Shown: piece by piece, positions 50,775-62,639 of the stretch | Position numbering within the stretch: the stretch's first letter is position 1 | How the letters are laid out: every line of letters begins with the position of its first letter | Source of the DNA: Trichomonas vaginalis G3 | Taxonomy: Eukaryota; Parabasalia; Trichomonadida; Trichomonadidae | DNA length: 64,000 nt | Direction: 5' to 3' | Assembly: GCF_026262505.1 (NCBI RefSeq) | Contig: NC_067206.1 | Location: forward strand, 21,078,172-21,142,171 | Translations under genes and position numbers: made by a program | The notes under the pieces: model-generated | Seen by the model: only the letters and a program-made list of their open reading frames with translations | Databases searched by the model: none | What the model was told of the DNA's origin: nothing

Positions 50775-51953
50775 AAAGTCGAGAAGGGAGTCCTAACCTT
50801 AAGAAAGGGCTCTCTTCTCGACTTTCTGCTGCAATCTCACTCGAATTGCGCGTATATACTGCTTCTTTCATTAGAAGTAGTATATACGCGCAACAATATG
50901 CCATGGCAAGTGCACTTGTCACCACTTTTAATGTTTCTCAAATGCAATGCGGGAAGGAGTGGCAATATAGTACTTGGGTAGTTGTGGAGTTATGTGTTAG
51001 GAGAGGGAACAGGACAAATTTGCCACACGGCACTTTTTTTTAAAAAAAATTAATGGAGCGGAGCGATACTCTGCTGCAGGAGCCCCAAGGCTCCCAATCA
51101 TTACGAAAGGGAGCCTCAGGGCTCCTGAGAATCCATCAGCAGAGGCCTTTTCATTTGGCCTCTGCTGATCAAAGATTCGGCGAAGCCATTCTTCGTCTCA
51201 GGAGCCCCAAGGCTCCCAATCATTACGAAAGGGAGCCTCAGGGCTCCTGAGAATCCATCAGTAGAGGCCTTTTCATTTGGCCTCTGCTGATCAAAGATTC
51301 GGCGAAGCCATTCTTCGTCTCAGGAGCCCCAAGGCTCCCAATCATTACGAAAGGGAGCCTCAGGGCTCCTGAGAATCCATCAGTAGAGGCCTTTTCATTT
51401 GGCCTCTGCTGATCAAAGATTCGGCGAAGCCATTCTTCGTCTCAGGAGCCCCAAGGCTCCCAATCATTACGAAAGGGAGCCTCAGGGCTCCTGAGAATCC
51501 ATCAGTAGAGAGGCCTTTTCATTTGGCCTCTGCTGATCAAAGATTCGGCGAAGCCATTCTTCGTCTCAGGAGCCCCAAGGCTCCCAATCATTACGAAAGG
51601 GAGCCTCAGGGCTCCTGAGAATCCATCAGTAGAGGCCTTTTCATTTGGCCTCTGCTGATCAAAGATTCGGCGAAGCCATTCTTCGTCTCAGGAGCCCCAA
51701 GGCTCCCAATCATTACGAAAGGGAGCCTCAGGGCTCCTGAGAAACCTCTTTGAGAAGGTTTTCTTTAAGAAAACCTTCTCAAAGATGATTGTCAGCATTC
51801 ACTCAAAATCTACCAAGAGTTTCAAAGTTTCAAATCTATCTGAAATGAAGCTTTGAATCTCTTGTATATCTAATTGTAGAGGTACCTTTTCAAAATGTCT
51901 TCTATTGATTAAATTTAATCAGTAAAAGTCATTTTGAAAAGGTACATCTCTAT
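50775..51953. repeat. Hairpin block with six minisatellite copies, U4
   Basis: Copies at about 51078, 51200, 51322, 51444, 51568 and 51690. One unit is 124 bp through an AG duplication (AGAGAGGCC). Palindrome 51749-51785. The GTAGAGG (T-G pair) variant is in four units here versus one in U1. Confidence 0.86.
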
Positions 51954-52128
51954 AATTGCTATTGAGCATTCACTCTTGGAACCTTGGAGCTCTTGTGTAG
52001 TGCATGAAAACTCCAAGATTCTAGAATAAAACATATATCATAGACATAATTTCTTCAAATATAATTTAAGGTTATTTTTTAAAAAATTAGAACAGCGTAA
52101 TTTAAGGTTATTGAAAAGTGACACTTGA

Positions 52129-52476
52129 CAAATTTATCCCGCACTCTTCAAAAATAAGGAAATTTTGATAAATATCCTCATCGCTATTATCATAAAAGAT
52201 TCAATATCCCTTTCGATATTTAATGACAAATTTGAAAAGGTGTTTGAAATTCTTTCGGATTTTGTTGAATTTAACCCAAAATTTATTATTAATTGTTTAC
52301 AAGAAATTTTATTTAACTCTTCTTGTAAAGAAAACTTTGCCAATATTTTGAATGCATTTGAAAATTCCGAGCTTAGAATATATTTGGATGAATGCGAAGA
52401 TGAAATCGATCCTGAAATTTTTGACTCTCTCAAAAATATGTATTCAATTTTAAATGAATCTAATTCTCATCAATAA
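52129..52476 (+). pseudogene. Helical acidic protein fragment, U4
   Basis: Identical frame to U1. Confidence 0.4.
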
Positions 52477-54482
52477 TAACATATGAATAAAAAATAAATG
52501 GATTTAATTTTTTTTATCAGTTTCAATAGATTACAGTTATTTTTATTTTCTACAATATCTCATTACCAAATCGTTTTAACTCTTTGTATATCAAAGAATA
52601 ATAATAAGTGACCTGTAATAACCATACTCATAATGGATTAGACCTCAAATTATTTAAAATGTCAATTCAATATTATTAAATTACAATTTCTTTTATTCTA
52701 ATAGATTTTAACTAGCCAATCATGATTACAAATATTGTAGCCTTCATTAACTCATAATATCGAAGAATATAACTTATATTCATGGACAATTTGTGATTAA
52801 TTTCCAATAATATATAAAACCGACTCAAATTAATCATGTTGGCATTAGCGCGCATCGATGCTCAATCTACCTGTAGTATTATAAGCTTATATTCCTATTT
52901 TTCAGCATTAAAATTGTGAATTACGTAATTTTGTCATAGTTTTACGTAATTTTAATTTTTTTTGATAAGAAAAAAATGACTTTAAGAAAAAACGAGATCA
53001 CTCATAATCTTTTTCTCAGAAAACTGCAGAGTATACAACAAATGTACTCAAACGTGCATTAAGCACAATACCTGGTCCCCATTTCGCTCTATGGACCGAT
53101 AATGGTACAAAAAATAAAGAAAAATTGCAAAAACGTTCCCACTTTTTGAGAGGGATGTTTTGCAAAATAATTTTATGGACATCTCTGGAAAGTTTCATTT
53201 CAGTTTGATAATATATCCAACACCTATATAGAAGAGCCTTGCTGATTTGACCTGAAAGAGCGAAAGTTAGTTTTTTGATTTGAAAACCCTGCAATTTAAT
53301 ATTGTTAAGGACTCAATGTAGAAATATGATATAATATCATGTAGAGATCAATCATCTTCCAAAAATCTTCTATGTATGAAAGAAAAAAATTTGCAAAACG
53401 TACCTCTCAAGAAGTGGGAACGTTTTGCACACTCTCGAAAATAAAACACAATTTCATTAATTATTATGCGAAAGGGGAATTGAACATATTTTTATTCAAC
53501 CAGATAATCCTCAGGCCAACAGATTTCGCAAAGAGAATTTCCCCAAACAGTAAGATTTTTCAAAAAAAAGAAATATAATGCGAAGAATTAAGATTAATCA
53601 CCGAAAAAACAACTGATTTTACTTACTTTTTAATGGATTTTGAAGATATGCAAATTATCAGGAAGAAAGCTCAATATAACAAATAAAATAATATTCTAAT
53701 TTGCAAGAATGGGTTTAATGACTACGCACAAATACATAGCCTCATACATATCAACAAAGGTCTTGGGTCTCCGAGGTTCTCAATTTCATCAGAAACCGCT
53801 ATATGATAACCAAGCTTACTCAGATCTACACATAAATACATAGCCTCATACATATCAACAAAGGTCTCTCTACTCTTAAGTTCCAATTCCCAAAATTTTA
53901 TTTTTATATTTATTGGCAAAAGGTAAAAGTTCCAAATTATCGTATCGTTAATTTTTAATTTGCTTTCAAATTATATTTTTTGTACTTACGTTCAATTTTT
54001 ATTTTTAATAAATTATTTATATTAAAATTTCGAAATATTCATAAATACATTCAATTCATATAATAATAGTCAATATCATCGTTTTGAGAAGATCAGATCC
54101 TACAAAAACCATGGAGAGGATTGTATTTTCAATGTATGCCTCTGGTCGAGCACTAAAAGCAAAAGCTAGACAGTTTTTAACCTGTATAATAAAAATGTAT
54201 CATATATCTTTTTGGAAAATAAAAACAAATTTTTATTTATTCAATATTATATAAAAAGGTGTTGATATTGCAGGTTTTTCAGTATGTTTTCCATCCCAAT
54301 AAAACTCAATATTAATCGATATATCTGAAAAATACGAGGTGTCAAAGTGGTGAATTTCACCTCACTTCGTTTTGCTCCATTAAATTGACTCAATTTCATC
54401 CCTTTGCTGAGAATTTTTGTATTTGGAGGATAATAATCTAAATAATTCGAAATATTTGTTACAATAACTATCAGTGCTTGAT

Positions 54483-55885
54483 TTAATGTTTGAATTTGAT
54501 TGCTTCAAATTGCGCAATTTTAAGTAATTCGGCGTCAGATGTTAATTTTTTGCAAGAAGAATTAAATATATATGTGGGATTTGGTATTGCGTTTGATGTT
54601 TTGTTTGTTAATTCGTTGGATAAGGCTTTATCTGGGTTCCACGGATGAATACCATACTGATGCATTGACTTAATCACAAGCATCAATTAAAATTCTTACA
54701 ATTTTTAACCTTGGTTTTGGGGTATTTGATAAATTATCTTGCTCATATGTGTAAAGCGGAACATATTTTAACCTGTTATTCTTTGATCTCAAAGATGCTG
54801 CACATCCTACATCAAATAACTGGAGAACTACTGTGCAGTAAGCTGGAAATGTCAAGAGTTCAATTCTGAAGAGACTCAAAAGTTTGCAAGTAAAATAACT
54901 TACTCGGCTGATATGATTATCACCGAATACGATATTATGCTGAGCTGCTGTGATAGCATCAAGACTTGAGCGATATCTCTGGATTTCGATAATAAAAGTT
55001 AAATTAAAGATATCCCATATCTTCTTTGTCATCCATCCATAAGATTGTCCTGTAAGGAATGCTCTCACGGAGCGGAGTTCCTGTGAACAATTTTATATTC
55101 CTGGAACAATAATAAATGGTTTCATCCGGTATCCTTCAGAATTATATGGGAAGATACTAGTAACAAGCACAAATTCATGCTCTTCTTTGGTTAAAGGAGG
55201 GTTGCTTTCAGTGCAGATAACTTTGTAACGCTTTGATGAAGCAGAGATGTTTCATAAATACTCCACTTATTCCATGGATCAATTCCTGCCGTATACTGAA
55301 ATTAATGTAAGAAGTTAGCAACTGTTGCTGTGTTACAGTACTTTGCTCGTTTTTCCTCATTTTCTTTTGAGCTTTTGATCTCAATGTTGAGATCAGAGCA
55401 AACTCTGTTTAACCATGATCTTGAGGGGAGATATACTTCTAGCGAAGTAAACAATTCTTTTTCCTCTTGTTGGAAATTCGTCTGGATGAACAAGGCCAGC
55501 TAGATATAAAGCTCTGCTGTATCTATACTCCAGTAATTCGTAGGCAATCTGATAAGCTTCGATTACCTTTTCACATGCAAGACCTTTTGCTCTTTGATTG
55601 ATTTCACCATAAAAATCAAGTAATTCGACCTCTGAAAGATACGATGGTTCTCCACCATTACATGTGGTTGTCCATACATTTTCCGCAATTGTATGTCGCA
55701 ACTCTGCAGTTATTGAATCATCGCGTTCCATGTGAAATTCATCTTTGTTATCAGTGTAGCACTTTTTGTTTAGTCTTCTTTTGAAGATTTTACGTTGAAT
55801 ACGAGACAAAACTGCTTTTTCTCAATGAAGTTTACATTTGGCTTTAATGTAATTAAGACTTTTCATGTCACTTTTTGTAAAGTTC
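54483..55885 (-). pseudogene. Pogo/CENP-B-like transposase, decayed, U5
   Basis: Pieces 54483-54686, 54670-55068, 55302-55493 and 55393-55809; same breaks as U1. Confidence 0.72.
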
Positions 55886-56938
55886 ATTTTCGGTACGGAA
55901 CAAATGCATATATTAATGCATTAATTCTAAATGTAATAAATTTTGTATCTTTGAAAATTTCAAAGTTAAAAAAAATTGGACTAATATTATTCGTCTTCAA
56001 ATGTACTATGCAAATTAAAGTTTTTGGGCTATGGATTCTGTGGGATAAGATTATTGAAATTTTGGATGTTCCTCGAATTGGCCAGAGATTCGAGTGTCAA
56101 TGCCTTGTTCCATAACATAGTAATTGTGTTTGTGACTGAGCATATTTTTTTCTAAAATATAGAGATTAAAATTGTAAAAATCTTCATTTAAGGAGTTCCT
56201 GTTAAATGATTGTGACTTGATTATATTTGTGTCGTTTTTGGTAGTCTCTTTATTCGATTTTGATGAATTTATGTTCGAAATTCGGTATTTAACTAATAAG
56301 ATTCAGAGTAAAACACTGGAAATCGGATATTCTCTATGCCAATGAACTGGACAATCTGTGTGTTTGGGAGGTGAAATTCCAAATTTTTTTGAAATCCCGA
56401 AAATGAAGATCAACCCTTTATTTTTGATTAAGATATTTTACAATTTCAGATTTTTTTGAATACTTTTGATTCGGTTTTGTTAAAAGCATATCAGCTAACT
56501 TGTTTTAAAAATCACATATTTTTATGTGGTAAGACGAAATGATGGAAGTGAGGCATATCTCAATATTTTCACCAGATCTTCAGGCATTTAGCATGGATAT
56601 ATAATTGTTATCATGATTTGTATTTAGTAATATTATTTAATCCAACTTATCAAAGCTAAACAAGATAAGAAATGCGTTTTAATTTTTTTTTCAAACAAAA
56701 TTGAACAAAAAATACACTTAGAAGATATATTTCTTTAAGTTATTTATAGTAATGGAAATAATATGGTATATCTATCATTAACATATAAGCAGATCATACC
56801 TCTCTTGTGCCATGCAATTATGAATTAAGAATTTTGTAAATTCAACTGTATATAATAATCTTTTAATTGAAAAACATCATCAGACCAAGAGATGTTAATC
56901 ATGTGCATCTAATATAATTGTTTTTGTCTAGTGTTGAA

Positions 56939-59343
56939 AACAGAAATTCATCAAAAGTGACACCTCAGAAAAGCTATAATATTGAATTTTTGGAACTTTT
57001 GATAGAGCACGTTTTTAAATATTAATTAAAGTAAATGTATATTTTGTAAAGATTCTTTTTAATAAAAAATAAAATTTTGAAGAAGAACACAAAATCTTCT
57101 GAAAAATAATATCACATAAACTCATATTATTTTCTAATATATAACTATTTTATATAAAAATCAAATTCAATGATCTTAAAAGCGAAGGATAAACCTCAAA
57201 ATTTACGAATATAATGAGTGGGAATATAATGCTTATCTATCATAAAACCATATGAAATATCAATTTTTGCTTTACGCCTAATTTTTGACGACAATTAGCA
57301 AAAAATGTTAAATGTTAACACTCAGTCCATTTGAATATGAAAAATAAAATTGACTTTGATTAAATGTTTTTATTTATCATGCAATTCTTCTTGCGACCAA
57401 AGATTTGAATAAAATTTCAAAAAATAAGATAGCTTAAAAATAATATACGGTAGTGTTTACTAATAGATGAATAGTATATAAATTCTATTAAAATGGATTT
57501 GATCCAAAAAGATATATAAAATTTGATCATAAATAAAATTGTTTAGAAGTCATTTAAAATGATGTAATTATTCAAATTTTGCTAAAACCCATTCCTCTTT
57601 GATATATAACTCCCATTTTTGCATTTCTGGCTCGTACCAAAATTTTGAAACTTCGAATAATTCGTTAGGAGTGTAATTACTATTCGTTTTTGGATTAATA
57701 TCGAGAGATAAATGTGGTGTATTGTTGTATTTTTCAATGAACTGCTGAACTGAGTCCTTGATTTGTTGAATATCATCCAACTCGTCTGGCAAAAACTTTT
57801 CTAAGCTTGGCCACAGGCGCTCCACCTTGCCGTTCTGTCTTGGCATATACGGCAAGGTGTGCTTCCAAACTATTCCGTTTTCCTGCATAACCTGGCCGAA
57901 TTCACCGCGGTTTTCACCGCCGTTATCGGTCCAGATGCAGTAAGGGATAAACTCCTCTAAAAGTTTTCTTAAAATATTCGCTGTTGAGTTGGAAGACTTG
58001 TTTTTCAATAATTTAGTTTTGAGAACTTTACGTGTCATATCATTCAATATGGCAAAGAATGGAAAAGAAACATTACCGTGAAGGTAATGAATATCGCAGT
58101 GCCATATCAAATTCTTTGATATGGCACGATATTTGGTAGGTGGATCTGCTGGTTTGTAATCTCTTTTTGAAGATAAACCTGATTCCATCATAAATTTTTC
58201 CACTTGATGAGGCTTTATTTTTTGTAAATTGTCAAAAATTTGATCTTTTGTCAAATCTTCTATATTTTCAAATTCTTTTGCAATTTCTTCTTTTTCTTTC
58301 TCACAATCGGGATTTTGAACAATATTTTGAAACCTTTTAATCAATAAATAAGTTTTTGAAATTCCTCCTTTATATTGTGAAACACAAGAATTAATTAATT
58401 GTTTTTGTTCAAATGTTGGTGGATTTGGTTTTCTGCCGCGACTAACTTTTGGTAATTCGATTTCTTGAAGTTGAAATGCTCTTCTTATTGTATTTTCGGC
58501 AACATTCAATTTAATTTTACCATTTTCCAATTCAACTTCCTTTCCCACACTTTTGTAATATTCACCTTCTTCTATTCTTCTTTTAGCTTCAAATAGCCAT
58601 TCTCTGTTTATAGATTTGGCAGTAGTCATAAAAGTGGTCCTTCTTTTGTGATAAGATTCAAATTTGAATGTGGATGATAAATAAAAATCAAAAATAATTG
58701 TTATAATTTAAATGAAGAAGTAATTTAAAACGATTTTATTTATGATCAAATTTTATATATTTTTTTGGATCAAATCCATTTTAATAGAATTTATATACTA
58801 TTCATCTATTAGTAAACACTACCGTATATTATTTTTTAAGCTATCTTATTTTTTGAATTTTATTCAAATCTTTGGTCGCAAGAAGAATTGCATGATAAAT
58901 AAAAACATTTAATCAAAGTCAATTTTATTTTTCATATTCAAATGGACTGAGTGTTAACATTTAACATTTTTTGCTAATTGTCGTCAAAAATTAGGCGTAA
59001 AGCAAAAATTGATATTTCATATGGTTTTATGATAGATAAGCATTATATTCCCACTCATTATATTCGTAAATTTTGAGGTTTATCCTTCGCTTTTAAGATC
59101 ATTGAATTTGATTTTTATATAAAATAGTTATATATTAGAAAATAATATGAGTTTATGTGATATTATTTTTCAGAAGATTTCATTCTATATGCCTATGAAA
59201 AGTACTCTCAAAACTAACTTTTTCCTAATTATAATTAAATCTAGAATATTGTATTATGCTTAGTGTTATTTCATTTTTCTCATTCAATTTAGAATTTACA
59301 AATGTCAAAAATTGAGAGCTGTCACTTTTGATGAATTTCTGTT
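56939..59343 (-). mobile_element. Integrase transposon with long inverted repeats, U5
   Basis: Complete copy with an intact gene; ends and arms as in U1. Confidence 0.8.
57568..58629 (-). CDS. rve-type DDE integrase/transposase, intact, U5
   Basis: 353 residues, identical in the translated product to the U1 gene, including D179, D235 and E270. With U1 it defines the reference protein; the split copies in U2-U4 differ by length changes in short runs. Confidence 0.88.
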   Translation of the reverse strand: MTTAKSINREWLFEAKRRIEEGEYYKSVGKEVELENGKIKLNVAENTIRRAFQLQEIELPKVSRGRKPNPPTFEQKQLINSCVSQYKGGISKTYLLIKRFQNIVQNPDCEKEKEEIAKEFENIEDLTKDQIFDNLQKIKPHQVEKFMMESGLSSKRDYKPADPPTKYRAISKNLIWHCDIHYLHGNVSFPFFAILNDMTRKVLKTKLLKNKSSNSTANILRKLLEEFIPYCIWTDNGGENRGEFGQVMQENGIVWKHTLPYMPRQNGKVERLWPSLEKFLPDELDDIQQIKDSVQQFIEKYNNTPHLSLDINPKTNSNYTPNELFEVSKFWYEPEMQKWELYIKEEWVLAKFE

Positions 59344-59553
59344 TATTACATAGCATTAATAAAAAAATCATTTGTTCTGATTAATATTTATCCAATAATA
59401 ATATATATTCATTTTTGAATTTAATTAGCTTTTTTAAAGCTTAATATTTAATAATATTATTATTCAACATTCTTAATAAAATAAGATATATGCTTTATGT
59501 CTAATATATGTTTTGTAGAAATTTCGAGGAAATATCAAGGTTTCAACATCACT

Positions 59554-59784
59554 TCACTTCCACCATTTCGTCTTACGAAAGTTTAATTGTATGATTAAAT
59601 ACTTGGGCCATTCTAATATTTCATCTTTTTGAAATCGATTTTGCTCAATAGGATATGTATTAAAATATTTTTCCAATGCATCCAATAAATTATCCGTGCC
59701 ATTTATTGATATATCAAGAAAGTCGTTTTGTTTTGTTTCTATCGGGGTAATACGATGTGAAAAGTGACAAAAATATACTATGAT
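59554..59784 (-). pseudogene. Ubiquitin-specific protease-like fragment, U5
   Basis: As at 23990-24220. Confidence 0.48.
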
Positions 59785-59803
59785 TTATATTTCATTGTAT
59801 AAT

Positions 59804-60345
59804 AAAGTCGAGAAGGGAGTCCTAACCTTAAGAAAGGGCTCTCTTCTCGACTTTCTGCTGCAATCTCACTCGAATTGCGCGTATATACTGCTTCTTTCAT
59901 TAGAAGTAGTATATACGCGCAACAATATGCCATGGCAAGTGCACTTGTCGCCACTTTTAATGTTTCTCAAATGCAATGCGGGAAGGAGTGGCAATATAGT
60001 ACTTGGGTAGTTGTGGAGTTATGTGTTAGGAGAGGGAACAGGACAAATTTGCCACACGGCACTTTTTTTTAAAAAAAATTAATGGAGCGGAGCGATACTC
60101 TGCTGCAGGAGCCCCAAGGCTCCCAATCATTACGAAAGGGAGCCTCAGGGCTCCTGAGAATCCATCAGCAGAGGCCTTTTCATTTGGCCTCTGCTGATCA
60201 AAGATTCGGCGAAGCCATTCTTCGTCTCAGGAGCCCCAAGGCTCCCAATCATTACGAAAGGGAGCCTCAGGGCTCCTGAGAATCCATCAGCAGAGGCCTT
60301 TTCATTTGGCCTCTGCTGATCAAAGATTCGGCGAAGCCATTCTTC
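59804..60345. repeat. Hairpin block, left part, U5
   Basis: Stems as in U1 and two minisatellite units (60108, 60230), stopped after CATTCTTCG by the 2.6-kb insertion. Confidence 0.82.
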
Positions 60346-60511
60346 GAGTATATAAGAATTTCCGAAAAAGTGACACCCAAAAAGTGACACTTTCAATAGG
60401 GAGTAACACTTAAAAAGTGACAATTTAAATTCACAATAAAAAATAATAAATTTTTAGTCTATTAAATTATTCTTTTTCTTTTGAAATCCTCTAAAAATTC
60501 TTCGAAATGTT

Positions 60512-60842
60512 CTAAATATAATCTGGAGAATTATAACAAAATTCATTAATTTCTAACATATACGTATCTAACAATTCATTTGGAATTTCAAACGATCTTA
60601 AATATGTAATTGAATTTTGTATCTTCTCATTTATTTGAGAAAGTTTTTCTTCAGCATTTTCCAATAAAAATCTTAATGGATTCAAATTGGCTTCTTGATT
60701 CTGAACAAAATTTAATACTTGGTATAAACGTGATTGAACTTCTTTTTTCAATTTTGTTTTATAATCTGTCAATCGAGGCTCGCGAATTCTAATTGAAGGA
60801 ATAAAACCTGTTTGAAGTAAATCGTTTTTTAATACTGTAATA
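60512..60842 (-). pseudogene. Gene fragment in 2.6-kb element, C-terminal part
   Basis: About 110 codons before a stop, e.g. NDLLQTGFIPSIRIREP and a helical, Asn/Glu-rich end (ENAEEKLSQINEKIQN). It has predicted coiled-coil character. The 5' side runs into the nested miniature element at 60843. Together with 61459-61685 it is probably one gene. No firm family. Confidence 0.45.
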
Positions 60843-61458
60843 AACAGAAATTCATCAAAAGTGACAGCTCTCAATTTTTTGACATTTGTAAATTCTAAAT
60901 TGAATGAGAAAAATGAAATAATACTAAGCATAATACAATATTCTAGATTTAATTATAATTAGGAAAAAGTTAGTTTTGAGAGTACTTTTCATAGGCATAT
61001 AGAATGAAATCTTCTGAAAAAGAATATCAATAAACTCATATTATTTTCTAATATATAACTATTTTATATAAAAATCAAATTCAATGATCTTAAAAGCGAA
61101 GGATAAACCTCAAAATTTACGAATATAATGAGTGGGAATATTTCATATGGTTTTATGATAGATAAGCATTATATTCCCACTCATTATATTCGTAAATTTT
61201 GAGGTTTATCCTTCGCTTTTAAGATCATTGAATTTGATTTTTATATAAAATAGTTATATATTAGAAAATAATATGAGTTTATGTGATATTATTTTTCAGA
61301 AGATTTTGTGTTCTTCTTCAAAATTTTATTTTTTATTAAAAAGAATCTTTACAAAATATACATTTACTTAAATTAATATTTAAAAACGTGCTCTATCAAA
61401 AGTTCCAAAAATTCATATTTTAGCTTTTCTGAGGTGTCACTTTTGATGAATTTCTGTT
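60843..61458. mobile_element. 616-bp miniature of the integrase transposon
   Basis: Both AACAGAAATTC...AAAAGTGACA ends are kept, with the unlike subterminal stretches of the right (60843 side) and left (61458 side) ends of the full element, so it lies in inverse orientation to the array copies. The integrase is gone and the arms meet as a large palindrome (about 61011-61140 with 61168-61305) around a 26-bp loop. It interrupts the minus-strand gene fragment, which shows that the family moved as a non-autonomous element. Confidence 0.8.
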
Positions 61459-61685
61459 TACAACAATACGATAAAAGTAATTGGGTGCAACTTCTTCTAA
61501 AAGATTTTTGACAAAAACATCAATTCTTTGATTTTTAACGCAGCCAAAATCGTGATATTTTATCTTTTTAAATAAAGATTCAGAAACGTTATTCACAACG
61601 GTTAATTCATTTGGTCTGGCAGCGGCTATCCACATCATAGCCAACAATTCCTTATACAAATTCAAAAACTTGGGTGCAATCAGTT
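61459..61685 (-). pseudogene. Gene fragment in 2.6-kb element, upstream part
   Basis: Minus-strand frame with LYKELLAMMWIAAARPNEL, then ESLFKKIKYHDFG and KNLLEEVAPNYFY. WIAAARPNEL is like box I of tyrosine recombinases (..TGlRisEL..), with Arg and Glu spaced as in the family, but no His-X-X-Arg or Tyr box can be pointed to, so the call is weak. The coding match ends at the axis of the hairpin at 61661-61708, as if copying had snapped back there. Confidence 0.35.
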
Positions 61686-61859
61686 CTGATTGCACCCAAG
61701 TTTTTGAACTTTCTTGAGGGAATTAAAGGTGAGAGATGTATAGTCTATCTATATATCTCCCACCCTCTAATTCCCTCTCTGACAGCGGGAAACTTTGTCT
61801 GAATGTTAAACTATTCAGACAAAGTTTCCACTGTTTGCGAAGGATTGTTGGCTATGATG
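61633..61859. repeat. Hairpin cluster 1, three arms on a closing stem
   Basis: Closing stem 61633-61653 with 61839-61859 (CATCATAGCCAACAATTCC..., one slip). Inside: arm 1 61661-61708, 23 bp perfect with a two-base centre; arm 2 61716-61777, about 27 bp imperfect; arm 3 61781-61835, GACAGCGGGAAACTTTGTCT with an eight-base loop. Drawn in two dimensions it is a four-way, cloverleaf-like shape. Confidence 0.82.
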
Positions 61860-61862
61860 AAT

Positions 61863-62100
61863 TACTGATTCATGATCAGTACAACATAGCCAACAATTCC
61901 TTATATAAAGTTCAAAAACTTGGGTGCAATCAGAACTGATTGCACCAAGTTTTTGAACTTTCTTGAGGGAATGGAAGAGTAAGAGGTATACATTATGAAT
62001 ATATACCTCTTACCCTTCCATTCCTCTCTGACAGCGGGAAACTTTGTCTGAATGTTAAACTATTCAGACAAAGTTTCCCGCTGTCAGCGAAAGAATTGTT
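61863..62100. repeat. Hairpin cluster 2, diverged duplicate of cluster 1
   Basis: Starts with a small linker hairpin (about 61863-61880). Closing stem 61892-61902 with 62091-62100 is shorter. Arm 1 61909-61957, arm 2 61965-62026, arm 3 62030-62085 (24 bp perfect). Arm 2 has a different sequence from that of cluster 1 over most of its length yet still pairs (GAAGAGTAAGAGGTATA versus AAAGGTGAGAGATGTATAG), and the centre of arm 1 is AA instead of TT. Confidence 0.8.
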
Positions 62101-62638
62101 CCATCTGGTGCATAGAGTGTGAATCTATCACCAATGGAGCAAGTCCCTCGCGAAATTGCCAAAACTTGCGTCGCATTTCAAAGATTGCGACCCAAATTTT
62201 GGCGATTTCTAGTAGAGATGGAGTATTTTGAGTCACTGACCTATATGCAGTGGCTCAAAGGGCTCCATCTCTACTTTGAAGCAAGGAAAATTTCCTCGAA
62301 ATTTTGATAATTTGAAGAAAGTTTTCAAGCAATTAACAAAGGATTACTCGCTATGAGGTAAAAATTCTAGATTTTCACCTCATAGCGAGAGCTTCCCTTT
62401 CATTGCTTGAAAACTTTCCCCAGCTTAAAATTTGGGAAAGGGCTGTAAAGTCGACTCCGATACCAGCAGGTACCAGAGTATTTAAAAGAGAAGGCCTCGT
62501 ACGAGTTTCTATGAAGACCTTTCTCATTCAAGAAGATCTTAATAGAAAATCGTACGAGGGCATTGGAAACTCGCGTCTGGTACATGTTGGTACCAGAGTG
62601 TTTGAGATTTGAAGACTCTGGTACTAACATGTACCAGA
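62101..62638. repeat. Further consecutive hairpins
   Basis: 62101-62136 (CCAT.TGGTG / CACCA.ATGG); 62152-62209 (GAAATTGCCAAAA with a T-G pair, inner GTCGCA/TGCGAC); 62211-62275 (13 bp perfect AGTAGAGATGGAG, inner 11 bp with one T-G pair); 62317-62418 (17 bp perfect GAAAGTTTTCAAGCAAT, inner 13 bp perfect CTCGCTATGAGGT); 62495-62559 (CCTCGTACGA, 10 bp); 62576-62638 (24 bp with one G-T pair, 15-base loop). Very little sequence lies outside stems and loops. Confidence 0.82.
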
Positions 62639-62639
62639 A

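Larger units (their letters stand above)
45119..54145. repeat. Tandem composite unit U4 (9027 bp)
   Basis: As U1, six minisatellite copies. Confidence 0.85.

Noticed and set aside
61459-61685. Integron-like system (tyrosine recombinase next to folded recombination sites)
   Set aside because: The recombinase assignment rests on one box I-like motif, no catalytic Tyr is visible, and the hairpins lack conserved attC features. Kept only as a loose analogy.
61736-61939. 67-codon plus-strand frame in the hairpin field
   Set aside because: It runs through three hairpins and is the mirror of their arms; not a credible gene.
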